From assembly GCA_016296065.1 (NCBI GenBank), contig JAEDKA010000023.1, forward strand, positions 1-52,101: DNA of 52,101 bases, in the 5' to 3' direction. Source of the DNA: Kiritimatiellia bacterium (GTDB lineage Bacteria; Verrucomicrobiota; Kiritimatiellia; RFP12; UBA1067). Positions 18,292-29,153 of the stretch are shown here, one piece after another (positions within the stretch are counted from its first letter, which is position 1; every line of letters begins with the position of its first letter). Both the position numbers and the translations under genes were made by a program. Under the pieces are notes generated by a model. The model was given only the letters and a program-made list of their open reading frames with translations, was not told where the DNA came from and did no database searches.

Positions 18292-19026
18292 TCAGTCCGG
18301 CTTGATGTACTTCATCGTGATTCCCTGAGGAATCGTGAAGCTCTGCTTGTTGTAGATGAGGTAGAGCTTCGAGTACTTCGCCTTGACGACCGTCGCGGCG
18401 CCGCCCTTGTGGATGACGATCGCGGCCTTGTTGCCGAAGGGCTGAGGATAGGTCTCGCCGAGCTTGACCGTGTCCTTCTTCGTGGACATGTCCTGCTGGC
18501 CCGAGGTCGGGAACTGGTCGGTGTCCATGTTGCGCGAGACAATGACGGGGACGACGTCCTCCATCTCGTCCGTGATGCCCGAGGCGAGCGTCCACGCGAC
18601 GTTGCGCGACTGGAGCGAGCTGCCCGTGAAGGCCGGAACGCCCGAGCCCGAGAGAACCGCGATGTCGACGCCGCTCACGTAGGGCGCCCAGTCCTCCTGG
18701 CCGTAGTTGTCGATGTCGAAGAGTTCCTTGAAGTACTCGGTCGAGGAGCTGTACGCGCGGCCGGCGATGTCATCCGTGTCCTCGGAGTTGAGGCCGTCGT
18801 CCTCGGTCTGGTGGGGCCAGACGGACGTGAGGCCCTGCGCCTCGCGCTCGGTGTTGGCCTGCGTGATGCCGACAAACAGGTTGCGGCCGCGCATCGAGGC
18901 CGCAGATGTATTGGCTGAAAGCATGGCGGACGAGATCGCCGGGAACAGCGCGCCCATAAGAATGCCGAGAATGCCGATTACGACGAGCAGCTCGACGAGA
19001 GTAAATCCCTTGTTCAGTTTTTTCAT
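18292..19026 (-). CDS. Type II secretion / prepilin-like protein with N-terminal methylation motif
   Basis: 244 aa. The start MKKLNKGFTLVELLVVIGIL is a textbook type IV prepilin leader: cleavage between G and F, and Glu at position 5 of the mature protein. The remainder is Ser/Asp-rich and resembles the large pseudopilin families of Verrucomicrobia, Lentisphaerae and Kiritimatiellota. ATG 19026 is preceded by AGGAAGGGAAC; an extended -10 (TGAGATAAT, 19082-19087) lies 55 nt upstream. It would sit in a pilus or pseudopilus; its exact role is unknown. Confidence 0.82.
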   Translation of the reverse strand: MKKLNKGFTLVELLVVIGILGILMGALFPAISSAMLSANTSAASMRGRNLFVGITQANTEREAQGLTSVWPHQTEDDGLNSEDTDDIAGRAYSSSTEYFKELFDIDNYGQEDWAPYVSGVDIAVLSGSGVPAFTGSSLQSRNVAWTLASGITDEMEDVVPVIVSRNMDTDQFPTSGQQDMSTKKDTVKLGETYPQPFGNKAAIVIHKGGAATVVKAKYSKLYLIYNKQSFTIPQGITMKYIKPD

Positions 19027-19096
19027 TTTGTTCCCTTCCTGGGTTGTTCTTTGTTTTGTCCTGTTTCGTTGAAACGTTGATATTATCTCACAAATT

Positions 19097-19765
19097 TCAT
19101 TTTCGTTCAAGTGCCCTTTTTAGGTAGGGCATGTAGGCGCGCGTGTAGGTGACGAGGCTTAAGAGCGTGAGACCCGCAAGAAAACCCTCTGCAAAAAGCA
19201 CACTTGCGGGCCAGGCGTGCGTCACCCAACGGCTTTCGCACGTCACCATCGGAGCCAGCGCGAGGTGGCAGTATATCCATCCCGCGCCGGGGAACGAGAG
19301 GGCCGTGCGCACCTTTCCGAGCCACATCGCGCCCACGTCCGCGCCGTACATCGTGCCGATCGAACGCATGAACGTCACCCATGTGTCGCGCAGGAGATAG
19401 AGGACCGTGAGCCACAGAATGGACTGCTCCATCGCCGTGCCGAGCCCCTGGCGCGCAGTCTGCCACGCGAGCACTGGGAACGCCACGAGGTAGAACACCT
19501 TGTCCATGAGCGGATCGGCCATCTTGCCAAGCGTCGAGACGACATCCCACCGGCGCGCAAGCTTTCCGTCCCAGAGGTCCGTCATACCGGAGAGGAACAT
19601 GCATACCCCTGCCGCCAGGAAGAACGCAAAGCGCCCGCAGCACCAGCCGCAAGCGGATGCGCCGCCGTACGCCAGTTCCCCCCATACGGCGAACGCTGCC
19701 CAGAGGAAGATGAGCGGGACGCGCGCGAAGGTCAGCGCATTTACGAAGATGGACCTGCGGCTCAC
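19097..19765 (-). CDS. pgsA: CDP-alcohol phosphatidyltransferase, PgsA-like
   Basis: 222 aa integral membrane enzyme. The family signature DG-x2-AR-x8-G-x3-D-x3-D is intact in DGKLARRWDVVSTLGKMADP followed by LMDK (about 66-90). Four to six hydrophobic helices surround it. PgsA joins CDP-diacylglycerol and glycerol-3-phosphate in phosphatidylglycerol synthesis; the motif alone does not exclude another acceptor alcohol. Its start codon overlaps the stop of the zinc-ribbon gene (ATGA at 19762-19765). Confidence 0.82.
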   Translation of the reverse strand: MSRRSIFVNALTFARVPLIFLWAAFAVWGELAYGGASACGWCCGRFAFFLAAGVCMFLSGMTDLWDGKLARRWDVVSTLGKMADPLMDKVFYLVAFPVLAWQTARQGLGTAMEQSILWLTVLYLLRDTWVTFMRSIGTMYGADVGAMWLGKVRTALSFPGAGWIYCHLALAPMVTCESRWVTHAWPASVLFAEGFLAGLTLLSLVTYTRAYMPYLKRALERK

Positions 19766-20127
19766 GCCTCGGCGATCCCCTCGGCTATCACCTGCTGGAC
19801 GACACCAAGCGTCTCCTGCAGGGAGACGAGGCGAGCCTTGAGCTTCTGCACCTCAGACTCGGCCTTCTGGTAGTTGCGGCGCGTCGCGAAGAGCTGCTTG
19901 AGTATCTCGCCAGGATCCATGTCGAGATCGGTGAGCTCCATCCCGTCGGGAATCGGGACGAGAACGTCCTTTCCGCACTCGGAGCAGCTGATCTGCAGAC
20001 CGGCTCCGCGGTAGTCGATCACGAGCGTCTTGCTGCAGTGCGGACAGTCGAACACAATGTCGGTGTCGCGGATGTCGGCGCCGTCGGCGCTCTGGGTTTC
20101 TAGGACGTCATCTCTTTCTTCAGCCAT
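19762..20127 (-). CDS. Zinc-ribbon and coiled-coil protein
   Basis: 121 aa. The N-terminal acidic stretch is followed by a zinc ribbon (CPHC at about 28-31 and CSEC at about 48-51) and, from about 75, a helical heptad-like segment (RRNYQKAESEVQKLKARLVS). It is probably a small cytosolic protein that dimerises through the coil. The function is unknown; it is coupled by a 4-bp overlap to the phospholipid synthase gene. An AAGGA ribosome site precedes ATG 20127. Confidence 0.7.
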   Translation of the reverse strand: MAEERDDVLETQSADGADIRDTDIVFDCPHCSKTLVIDYRGAGLQISCSECGKDVLVPIPDGMELTDLDMDPGEILKQLFATRRNYQKAESEVQKLKARLVSLQETLGVVQQVIAEGIAEA

Positions 20128-20151
20128 GGCTTGCGTTCCTTTCTGTCGATA

Positions 20152-20157
20152 ATTATA
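20152..20157 (-). promoter_or_regulatory. -10 box of the zinc-ribbon/pgsA operon
   Basis: TATAAT on the minus strand lies 24 nt before ATG 20127. This leaves a short leader carrying AAGGA. Confidence 0.55.
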
Positions 20158-20196
20158 TAATAAAAGTCCGCGATTTGCAACTGGGACGGATGACGC

Positions 20197-22413
20197 TCAG
20201 TCGCCGAAGGGGTTTCCGGAGGACGGACCGAGCGCGCGCAGGTACACGAAGAAACCGAAGCTCCAGTCGTGGTCGTAGCGCGAGCCGTCGATGCGCGTGT
20301 AGTCGTTCTCGTACGACGCGCTGAAGCGGAAGCCCAGGCAGTCGGTGCGGAAGTCTATCCACGCGCCGACCTCGTCGAACTCCCCTTCGCGGCAGTCCCA
20401 GCGGATGTACGGACTCCACACGACGGCGTCGCATATCTCGTGCTCGAAGCCGACCTCGACGAACTGGTAGTTCACCCAGTTGAAGTCGTCGCGGCGCATC
20501 GTGGCTCGGTCATACGGCGATGCGGCGTAGTCCCAGCGGCGGTGGTTGCGCCCCCAGTAGGAGACGTAGTAGCTGAACTCGTCCGTAAGCCTGTGGTTCC
20601 ACCTGAGGCTGCCGTACGCGAGCTCGTCGTTCTCCGTGTCGTACTCCACGCGCCCGGAAAGCACCGTCTCGCGAGTGGGCATCCACCTCACCCTCACGCC
20701 CGGCACGAACATGGGATCGTCCTTGCCGTAGTTCGGATCCTCCGCGTCCCTGACGAGGCGGCGGAACCTGTCGCCCGGCGTGTAGTCGGTGTCGTTGAAC
20801 TGCACGCCGCAGTAGACGTCAAGGTCAAGTAAAGTGCGCGAGACGCCTCGCTCGTCAGTCGTGCGAAGGACGTTCCTGAGGCCAGGCGTGACGCCGTACC
20901 AGCTGTAGGGGAGGTTGCGCGAGCGCCCGGCGAACTGGTCGAGCCAGTCGCGGCTCGCGTCCACGCTGTCGAACTCGTAGATGCGTCCGCCGCGCTCGAG
21001 CCCGGAGACGTGCGCCTCCTGCGCAAGCACGTCGAAGTACGGCTCGACGACGTGCGTTACGCCGTCCGACACCTCGGCCGTTCCGCGCGCGGAAAACGTC
21101 ACCCCGCCCTCGACTATAGTGCGCCAGGTGTCGTCGCCCGACGACCCCGCACGGCGATCCGGCTCCGCGCTCGTGCCGGAGTCGCTCCAGAACGTCCCCC
21201 TCAGGCCGAAGCGCGGCACGACCGAAAGAACGTCCGCGAACTTCATCGGAAGCGTAAGGCGGTGGTAGGTGTCGAAGCGGAACGCATTGTAGTTCGCCCA
21301 CGGGCCAGGAGAGTATCGGTACGGAAGCTCCGTGTGCCTGTTGCCGTACTTCGCGTAGTCGCGGTCGAGATAGCCTACGCGCGTCTGCGACTCGTAGTTC
21401 ACCGGAAGCGAGAAGACGGGCGATGGGTTCCAGTCGAGGTAGAACTCGGGAAGGCGCGCGACGCCAGGATAGAAGTCGTTCAGCGGACCCGACACGCTCG
21501 CGCCGACGGACCACGCGTTCTCGTTGTGCTCCCACGCCGCCTCGTTCGACTGGTGCGCGGCGAAGATGTTGCCTTCGTTCATCATCGTCTTCCTGAGGAA
21601 GTCGTGGTGGAAGTGCGAGTCGCTGTAGTACGCCGCCTTCACCCAGAACGTGTCGCGCTCCGTGAGTTCCGCGCGGTGCTCGAAGCTTAGGCCGTAGCGC
21701 TCGTCCGGAACGTCGTTGCCCCAGTGGCTGTAGTTCCACTCCTTGCGGTCGTTCCAGTGGCGGTCATAGCGGTCGGCGTCCTGGTCCCACGCGTAGTAGA
21801 CCTTGAACTTGCCCTTGCCGTAGTCGCCGAGGCTCCACTTGATCATCTGACCGAGCGCGATGCCGTTCTCGCTCCTCAGGTCGAAGCGCGTGTTGCCGGC
21901 AAGCCCCCACTGTCCGTCCGCCGTGCTGCCGACGAGTCCGTACACGTACTTCGTGAGGAGGTACGCGCCCCAGCGCGAGGTGTAGCCGGGCATCACGCGC
22001 CAGCCGTAGTCGGTGTCCATCGGATAGTACCAGTACGGAAGCCACATGACCGGCACGTCCCACATACGGACCCACGCGTTCTTTATGAGAACGTACTTCT
22101 GGTCGCGGAACTTCATCTCGCCGGAGACCTTCCAGTGAAGGTGCTCCCAGTCGTTCGTGCACGTCGTGAGGTCCGTCGGATCGGATAGCGCGATCTCTCC
22201 GTTCTCGTCGCGCGAGACGTAGTCGGAGTGGAGCACGACAGGCGCGGAGACGGCCTGGACGTGCCCGGACGCCGCAAGCGCGCCCGTCACGTTGTCGGCC
22301 GCCACGCGGTCGGCCGTGACCTTAAGTTCCCCCGCGGGGCCGGCGAAAAGCGCGCCCGAGGCAAGCGCAAAAGCCGACGCGAGGACGGCGACATATCCCT
22401 TGGCTTCTTTCAT
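20197..22413 (-). CDS. lptD: LPS-assembly protein LptD (outer-membrane beta-barrel)
   Basis: 738 aa, close to E. coli LptD. After a signal peptide (about 1-24, GALFAGPAG) comes an OstA/LptA-like jelly-roll (LKVTADRVAADNVTGALAASGHVQ), then KNAWVRMWDVPVMWLPYWYYP, a typical LptD segment, and a long Tyr/Trp/Asp-rich barrel with alternating strands ending in Phe-containing strands. It would insert LPS into the outer membrane, supporting a diderm host. ATG 22413 follows a TATAAT box by 8 nt with no Shine-Dalgarno. The Cys pairs of enterobacterial LptD are not evident. Confidence 0.85.
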   Translation of the reverse strand: MKEAKGYVAVLASAFALASGALFAGPAGELKVTADRVAADNVTGALAASGHVQAVSAPVVLHSDYVSRDENGEIALSDPTDLTTCTNDWEHLHWKVSGEMKFRDQKYVLIKNAWVRMWDVPVMWLPYWYYPMDTDYGWRVMPGYTSRWGAYLLTKYVYGLVGSTADGQWGLAGNTRFDLRSENGIALGQMIKWSLGDYGKGKFKVYYAWDQDADRYDRHWNDRKEWNYSHWGNDVPDERYGLSFEHRAELTERDTFWVKAAYYSDSHFHHDFLRKTMMNEGNIFAAHQSNEAAWEHNENAWSVGASVSGPLNDFYPGVARLPEFYLDWNPSPVFSLPVNYESQTRVGYLDRDYAKYGNRHTELPYRYSPGPWANYNAFRFDTYHRLTLPMKFADVLSVVPRFGLRGTFWSDSGTSAEPDRRAGSSGDDTWRTIVEGGVTFSARGTAEVSDGVTHVVEPYFDVLAQEAHVSGLERGGRIYEFDSVDASRDWLDQFAGRSRNLPYSWYGVTPGLRNVLRTTDERGVSRTLLDLDVYCGVQFNDTDYTPGDRFRRLVRDAEDPNYGKDDPMFVPGVRVRWMPTRETVLSGRVEYDTENDELAYGSLRWNHRLTDEFSYYVSYWGRNHRRWDYAASPYDRATMRRDDFNWVNYQFVEVGFEHEICDAVVWSPYIRWDCREGEFDEVGAWIDFRTDCLGFRFSASYENDYTRIDGSRYDHDWSFGFFVYLRALGPSSGNPFGD

Positions 22414-22421
22414 ATCAGTGT

Positions 22422-22427
22422 ATTATA
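22422..22427 (-). promoter_or_regulatory. Extended -10 box of lptD
   Basis: The minus strand reads TTTTGGTATAAT, squeezed between the queC stop codon (22434-22436) and the lptD start. There are 8 nt to the ATG, so the transcript is near-leaderless. Confidence 0.65.
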
Positions 22428-22433
22428 CCAAAA

Positions 22434-23093
22434 TTACGCGGTCCGGCGGCTGGCGTATTCGGCGTAGCCGCGATTGCGGAGCCGGCACGCGGGGCACTTG
22501 CCGCACCCGCGTCCGGGGATTCCATTGTAGCACGTGAGCGTGTGGTTCTCGATGACGTCAAGTATGCCGAGCTTCTCGGCAAGCGCCCATTCGTCCGCCT
22601 TCGTCATGTGCATGAACGGCGTCACGAACTTCACCGGCCAGTCGAGCGCGAGACGCGTCGCCTTCTCGTGCGCGCGGATGAACGCCTCGCGGCAGTCCGG
22701 GTAGCCGGAGAAGTCCGCCTCCGAAACCCCGGTCCAGACCTCCTTCGCACCGAGCGACTTCGCCCAGACGGACGCTAGCGTGAGGAAGACCGCGTTGCGC
22801 CCCTCGACAACGGTGTTCGGACACTTCGCGCCCTTCTTCCGCCCAATCGCGACATCCTTCGAGAGGAGCGCGTTGTCGGTTATCGCCGAATAGAACGAAA
22901 GCGGGACGCGCTTCCACGCGCCGATCGCGAATATTCGCTTCGCAAGCGCGCGCGCGTACTTCGTCTCAAGCGCGTGGCGCTGTCCGTACGCAAACGTAAT
23001 CGCCGCGACGTTCTCCGCTCCGTGCCGCTTCACGCACATCGCGAGAGCGGTGGCGGAATCCTGTCCGCCTGAAAGTACGACAACCGCCTTCAT
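22434..23093 (-). CDS. queC: 7-cyano-7-deazaguanine synthase (QueC)
   Basis: 219 aa. PP-loop ATP site SGGQDSAT is at residues 7-14, and the C-terminal zinc site C-x8-C-x2-C-x2-C is in CYNGIPGRGCGKCPACRLR. QueC converts 7-carboxy-7-deazaguanine to preQ0 in queuosine synthesis. The start at 23093 overlaps the maf stop as ATGA and places the PP-loop right at the N-terminus, as in the family. It is the last gene of the yfcE-thiN-maf-queC run; no other queuosine genes are in view. Confidence 0.95.
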   Translation of the reverse strand: MKAVVVLSGGQDSATALAMCVKRHGAENVAAITFAYGQRHALETKYARALAKRIFAIGAWKRVPLSFYSAITDNALLSKDVAIGRKKGAKCPNTVVEGRNAVFLTLASVWAKSLGAKEVWTGVSEADFSGYPDCREAFIRAHEKATRLALDWPVKFVTPFMHMTKADEWALAEKLGILDVIENHTLTCYNGIPGRGCGKCPACRLRNRGYAEYASRRTA

Positions 23094-23614
23094 GCAATAC
23101 CCCATTCCTTCAAGGGCTCCACAGGAAGCCCCATTATGTTTTCGTAACTGCCCGTGTACGACTCGACGATTAGGTCTCCCGACTCGTCTATGTCATACGC
23201 GCCCGCGCGGTCCGTCGGCCTCACCCTCGCGACATATTCGTCGATCGCCGCGTCCGTCAGCGCGCGGAACTTCACGTCGCTGCGCGCGACCTTGACGTCT
23301 CCGTCGAACGCAACGCCGGTGAACACAGTGTGGACGTTCCCGGAAAGTTCGCGCAGGAACTTCTTCGCCTCCTCGAGGTCGCGCGGCTTGCCGTAGATGC
23401 GTCCGTCGAACCAGACGATCGTGTCCGCGGAGAGAACGCGCCTGCGCGGCGCAGCCGCCGCGCCCTTGGCGAGCGCGTTCTCGCGCACCGTGCGCTCCGG
23501 GTCGTGCGGATACGACACCTCCGGCGCGTCCGTTTTTACAACGTCGAACTCGACGCCGAGGTCTTTGAGAATCTTCGCCCTTCTCGGGCTTCCGCTGGCA
23601 AGTGTGATCTTCAT
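23090..23614 (-). CDS. maf: Maf-like nucleotide pyrophosphatase
   Basis: 174 aa, slightly short for Maf. Landmarks are LASGSPRRAKIL at residues 4-15, SADTIVWFDGRIYGKP, and the late AYDIDESG with GSYENIMGLPV. Maf proteins hydrolyse non-canonical or canonical NTPs to prevent misincorporation and are linked to septum inhibition. ATG 23614 overlaps the thiN stop (ATGA); a longer upstream frame adds 38 residues with no homology signal and was not used. Confidence 0.92.
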   Translation of the reverse strand: MKITLASGSPRRAKILKDLGVEFDVVKTDAPEVSYPHDPERTVRENALAKGAAAAPRRRVLSADTIVWFDGRIYGKPRDLEEAKKFLRELSGNVHTVFTGVAFDGDVKVARSDVKFRALTDAAIDEYVARVRPTDRAGAYDIDESGDLIVESYTGSYENIMGLPVEPLKEWGIA

Positions 23615-24210
23615 GACGCGATGTAGACGAGCGCTGGTTTTGACGACGTTATCGACACGCGCGACGCAGAGGCGCGGTTCAGAGTCGCGCAGTAGAGATT
23701 GGCGAACTTCACTCCGTCGAGCGGCCACTCAAGGCCCTTCGACGTCATGCGCGCCGCGCGGTCCGGCGCGAACACGCTCACCGGCGTCCCCTTCGCGACG
23801 CGGAACGACACCCTGCCGAGAAAAGGCATGAACCGCCCGAAGTCCGAAACTAGCTCCAGCCCGAGGTCAAGCGCACGGAAGACATTGCCGATCAAGTGGT
23901 CCTCGCGCTTCCCCGACGCGCCAACGGCGACGAGCTTCTTCCATCCGCGCGCGCGGCACCAGCGCGCCGCCTTCTCGAGGTCGTTGGTGTCCTGGTCCGG
24001 GACGCGCACCGCCTCGACGCCTTCCGGAACGCGCCCCATGGAATCCATGTCGCCGACAACCGCCGTCGGCCATCTCCCGAAGCGGCGGCGGAAAGTCTTC
24101 GCCGCGCCGTCGCACGCGACGACGCGCTTCGCATCGGCGAGAAGCTCCCACGCCGCCCCGCCTCTCTTTGGGAATTCGCCGTTCGCGAGTATGACCGCGT
24201 CAAATGACAT
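23611..24210 (-). CDS. thiN: Thiamine pyrophosphokinase
   Basis: 199 aa. Characteristic motifs are ACDGAAKTF (about 32-40), VVGDMDSM (about 51-58), PDQDTNDLEKA (about 71-81) and GASGKREDHLIGN (about 97-109). They form the Mg-ATP and thiamine sites of the single-step thiamine to thiamine diphosphate kinase. It overlaps yfcE by 11 bp and maf by 4 bp, so the run is co-translated. No thiamine riboswitch was seen upstream. Confidence 0.92.
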   Translation of the reverse strand: MSFDAVILANGEFPKRGGAAWELLADAKRVVACDGAAKTFRRRFGRWPTAVVGDMDSMGRVPEGVEAVRVPDQDTNDLEKAARWCRARGWKKLVAVGASGKREDHLIGNVFRALDLGLELVSDFGRFMPFLGRVSFRVAKGTPVSVFAPDRAARMTSKGLEWPLDGVKFANLYCATLNRASASRVSITSSKPALVYIAS

Positions 24211-24715
24211 AATGCTTAAGGTTCTCGCCGTCGTAGTATCCGAACGAACGGCTGGAGCCGCCTTTCGGAAGCGACACCGAGCCCGGGTTGAATATCGTCA
24301 TCCCGCACTCGAGCGTCTTGAGTTCAGGCACATGGGTATGTCCATGGACAAGCACGTCGGCGATGCCGATCGGCGGAAGTTTCCACTCGTTCCAGAGGTG
24401 TCCGTGGGTAAGGAAGAATTTTTTGTTGCCCGCGTCGAGGACCTGATAGTCCGCAGTGATCGGGAACTCAACCATCATCTGGTCCACTTCCGCGTCGCAG
24501 TTGCCGCGAACGGCGACAATCTTGTCCTTCAGTCCGTTCAGCATTGACGCGACCTTTACGGGATCGTAGAAGTTCGGCACGCCGTTGCGGGGTCCGTGGT
24601 AGAGGAGATCGCCCAGGAGCGCGATCTTGTCGTAGCCGAGAGTGTCGGCCGCCGCGAGCGCGGCTTCAAGCGCCGACGGCACTCCGTGTATGTCGCTGAG
24701 AAAAAGTATTCGCAT
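24200..24715 (-). CDS. yfcE: YfcE-type metallophosphoesterase
   Basis: 171 aa. The metallophosphoesterase metal ligands are all present: LSDIHG (6-11), LLGDLLYHGPRN, VRGNCDAE, LTHGH, and VHGHTHVPE. The family hydrolyses phosphodiesters with Mn; the in-vivo substrate is unclear. It heads the four-gene overlapping run. ATG 24715 is 6 nt after TATAAT with no Shine-Dalgarno, consistent with a leaderless mRNA. Confidence 0.92.
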   Translation of the reverse strand: MRILFLSDIHGVPSALEAALAAADTLGYDKIALLGDLLYHGPRNGVPNFYDPVKVASMLNGLKDKIVAVRGNCDAEVDQMMVEFPITADYQVLDAGNKKFFLTHGHLWNEWKLPPIGIADVLVHGHTHVPELKTLECGMTIFNPGSVSLPKGGSSRSFGYYDGENLKHYVI

Positions 24716-24721
24716 GCGGGT

Positions 24722-24727
24722 ATTATA
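24722..24727 (-). promoter_or_regulatory. Extended -10 box of yfcE-thiN-maf-queC
   Basis: The minus strand reads TGATATAAT. It directly abuts the stop codon of the esterase gene (24728-24730). Spacing to ATG is 6 nt. Confidence 0.65.
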
Positions 24728-25378
24728 TCATTTCAGCAAGCACTCCGCGACGGCGGAGTCGATAGCCTCGGGAATCATTATCGGCAGCGCGTGCTCCGCG
24801 CCCGGCACCATGTCGACGCGCGAGCCCGGGAAGACGGACTCGAGGAACTTCGCGTTCTCCGGGCGGACGATTCCGTCGCGCTCGCTCTGGAATATCCGCA
24901 CCGGGCACTTCAGGCGTCCGCTCGCCATCAGGTCTATTAGCGGAAGCCTCAGGTCCGTCTCTCGCAGGTAGACGAGTCCGCGCGCAAGGTTCTCCTCGGT
25001 GTCGGTCATGTAGGGGTTCGGCTTGCCCTCGGGAATCCCGAAGAATCCCTCGCCCTTCGTCATTTTGAGCCCCATCTCGAGCGCGGCGAGGCGGCGCTCG
25101 GACATTCCGTTCCAGTTCGGCGCCTTCATCATGCGCGCCGTCGCCGCTACGAGGACGAGTCCGCGGATCTTCTCGGGGTACTTCAGCGCAAGCCTCAGCG
25201 CGCCGCTTCCGCCCATGGACCAACCGACGAGCACCGCGCCGTCAGGCGCCGCCTCGAGCGCGCGCTCGGGCTCGCCGTCGAGCTGCTCGACGTATCCGAA
25301 CACGCGCTCGCGCGGGAACATGCAAAGGTCCCACGCGTGCGGACTCGCCGCCCATCCGTTCAGAACGAAAACAGGCAT
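24728..25378 (-). CDS. Alpha/beta hydrolase, BioH-like carboxylesterase
   Basis: 216 aa. It opens MPVFVLNGWAASPHAWD as in BioH (oxyanion W near the N-terminus). The nucleophile Ser lies in GWSMGG (about 54-59), the acid in ERDGIVRPE, and the catalytic His in GAEHALP. The lid region is short. BioH frees pimeloyl-ACP from its methyl ester in biotin synthesis; no bio genes are nearby, so a general carboxylesterase is possible. It lies 13 nt after gyrA, probably in the same transcript. The start at 25378 is chosen because the 40 residues upstream overlap gyrA and show no homology features. Confidence 0.8.
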   Translation of the reverse strand: MPVFVLNGWAASPHAWDLCMFPRERVFGYVEQLDGEPERALEAAPDGAVLVGWSMGGSGALRLALKYPEKIRGLVLVAATARMMKAPNWNGMSERRLAALEMGLKMTKGEGFFGIPEGKPNPYMTDTEENLARGLVYLRETDLRLPLIDLMASGRLKCPVRIFQSERDGIVRPENAKFLESVFPGSRVDMVPGAEHALPIMIPEAIDSAVAECLLK

Positions 25379-25391
25379 GGCGCGGCAGCCG

Positions 25392-28052
<2,661 letters not shown>

Positions 28053-28060
28053 AATTGTAT

Positions 28061-28066
28061 ATTATA
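28061..28066 (-). promoter_or_regulatory. Extended -10 box of gyrA
   Basis: The minus strand reads TTTTTGGTATAAT, with 8 nt to the ATG. GC-rich sequence occupies the -35 position, so the extended -10 probably carries recognition. Confidence 0.7.
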
Positions 28067-28173
28067 CCAAAAATCCTCGCGCGCGTGCGCGTGGGGCCTG
28101 GTTCATCGAAGAATTTAGTGGTACAGTATGCCTCTAAATATAAAGCGTTTGGGCTCTCGCGCGGGGCCTGGCG

Positions 28174-28252
28174 GCTGCTTCGCAGTTCGCGCTTTGCGCG
28201 TGAACCCAGACTATCGGAGTTTTTCGATGGTGTTCCACTAAAAAAACTCCGA
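28174..28252. repeat. Cluster of short hairpins between the lipoprotein gene and gyrA
   Basis: CTGC-TTC-GCAG (28175-28185) and CGCGC-TTT-GCGCG (28188-28200) use the same TTC and TTT loops as the insertion in the array at 60-384. A further stem, CGGAGTTTTT with AAAAACTCCG (about 28216-28252), lies past the lipoprotein stop and could terminate it. GGGGCCTGG also occurs twice (about 28096 and 28163). No gene is seen in 28067-28296. Confidence 0.5.
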
Positions 28253-28296
28253 AGAGCCAATATTTTGCAGCGCCGTGCGACGTTTCCCAGAAATTG

Positions 28297-29136
28297 TTAT
28301 CGTTCGCTTCGTCCCACTCGCGTCACTTTACCGTCTTTGTCAAACATAAACCACAAAACGGATATATCCTTCCTTGTGACAGAGGAAAAACGACCAGAGC
28401 CTCGCGAAGAGCCTCGCGAAGAGCCAGACATAGAACCATGTGTTGAACCTTGGTAGAATCGGCCGCCCCCGTAATACTCACCGCTCGATGACGACGAATA
28501 CGATCCGCTATACGATCCGCTATAGGACGCCGAGAAGTTAAATCCGCCAGAAGTCCTTAATGTGTCTGTTTTGTACGAGAGCATCTTGGCCCCCTCGACC
28601 TCCTCAACAAAATCTCCTGGGCCGAAATGCGTGACTACATCTGCGTACGATGCGCCTGTCCATTTTGATACAAAAGCCTCCCACTGCTTTTTCGCATAGT
28701 AGTCCACATATTGTCTGCACGCCTCGCACTCATCTCCCACGTAAAGATATAGATCATTACTCTTGACATCGTGTGATATACATTTAGACTCTACACCCGG
28801 TACCAACACTGCATAATATCTATTTTCTTTAAGACGCCTCTTTGGTTTTGGCTCAAGCTCAACATCTTCCCCCGGAAGGATTGAAGCATTTGCAAAGTCA
28901 CGCCATTTTCTTTCCTTTGCATCATGCACTTGAACATACATGTAAATTCTGTCGGGCAATCTGTTTTCCACCTTAATCCAGTCGTACGCCCGACCGTTCG
29001 CATAGGAATCCACGACCATATAGCCATCAGGTGCCTCCGGACGAGCATAGTCATAATGCGGCGAAAATAGACTTCTGCAACCGCAGACAAGCGCCATGAC
29101 TACGGCACCGAGAACAATCCCATATCGTGAATTCAT
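28297..29136 (-). CDS. Lipoprotein with BamE/SmpA-like segment and Ser/Gly/Tyr-rich tail
   Basis: 279 aa. The start MNSRYGIVLGAVVMALVCGCRS has a lipobox (LVCGC), so Cys is the likely lipidated residue near 19. ATG 29136 has GGAGG 7 nt upstream; a longer frame running into the neighbouring gene is spurious. A segment WTGASYADVVTHFGPGDFVEEVEGAKMLSYKT (split here: WTGASYADVVTHFGPGD and then VEGAKMLSY) resembles SmpA/BamE-type repeats of envelope lipoproteins. The tail is low-complexity Ser/Gly/Tyr (about 215-255) and then ends in a beta segment, SVLWFMFDKDGKVTRV. Its base composition is clearly more AT-rich than neighbours, suggesting transfer or relaxed selection. Confidence 0.75.
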   Translation of the reverse strand: MNSRYGIVLGAVVMALVCGCRSLFSPHYDYARPEAPDGYMVVDSYANGRAYDWIKVENRLPDRIYMYVQVHDAKERKWRDFANASILPGEDVELEPKPKRRLKENRYYAVLVPGVESKCISHDVKSNDLYLYVGDECEACRQYVDYYAKKQWEAFVSKWTGASYADVVTHFGPGDFVEEVEGAKMLSYKTDTLRTSGGFNFSASYSGSYSGSYSSSSSGEYYGGGRFYQGSTHGSMSGSSRGSSRGSGRFSSVTRKDISVLWFMFDKDGKVTRVGRSER

Positions 29137-29153
29137 AACTATTCCTCCTTTGT

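Noticed and set aside
24100..24730. TPP riboswitch for thiN
   Set aside because: thiN starts inside yfcE and the unit's promoter is 6 nt from ATG, leaving no room for a leader aptamer.
28100..28150. tRNA-like string (TTTAGTGGTACAGTATGCC)
   Set aside because: It resembles a D-arm, but no acceptor stem, anticodon arm or TTCGAAT arm could be formed around it.
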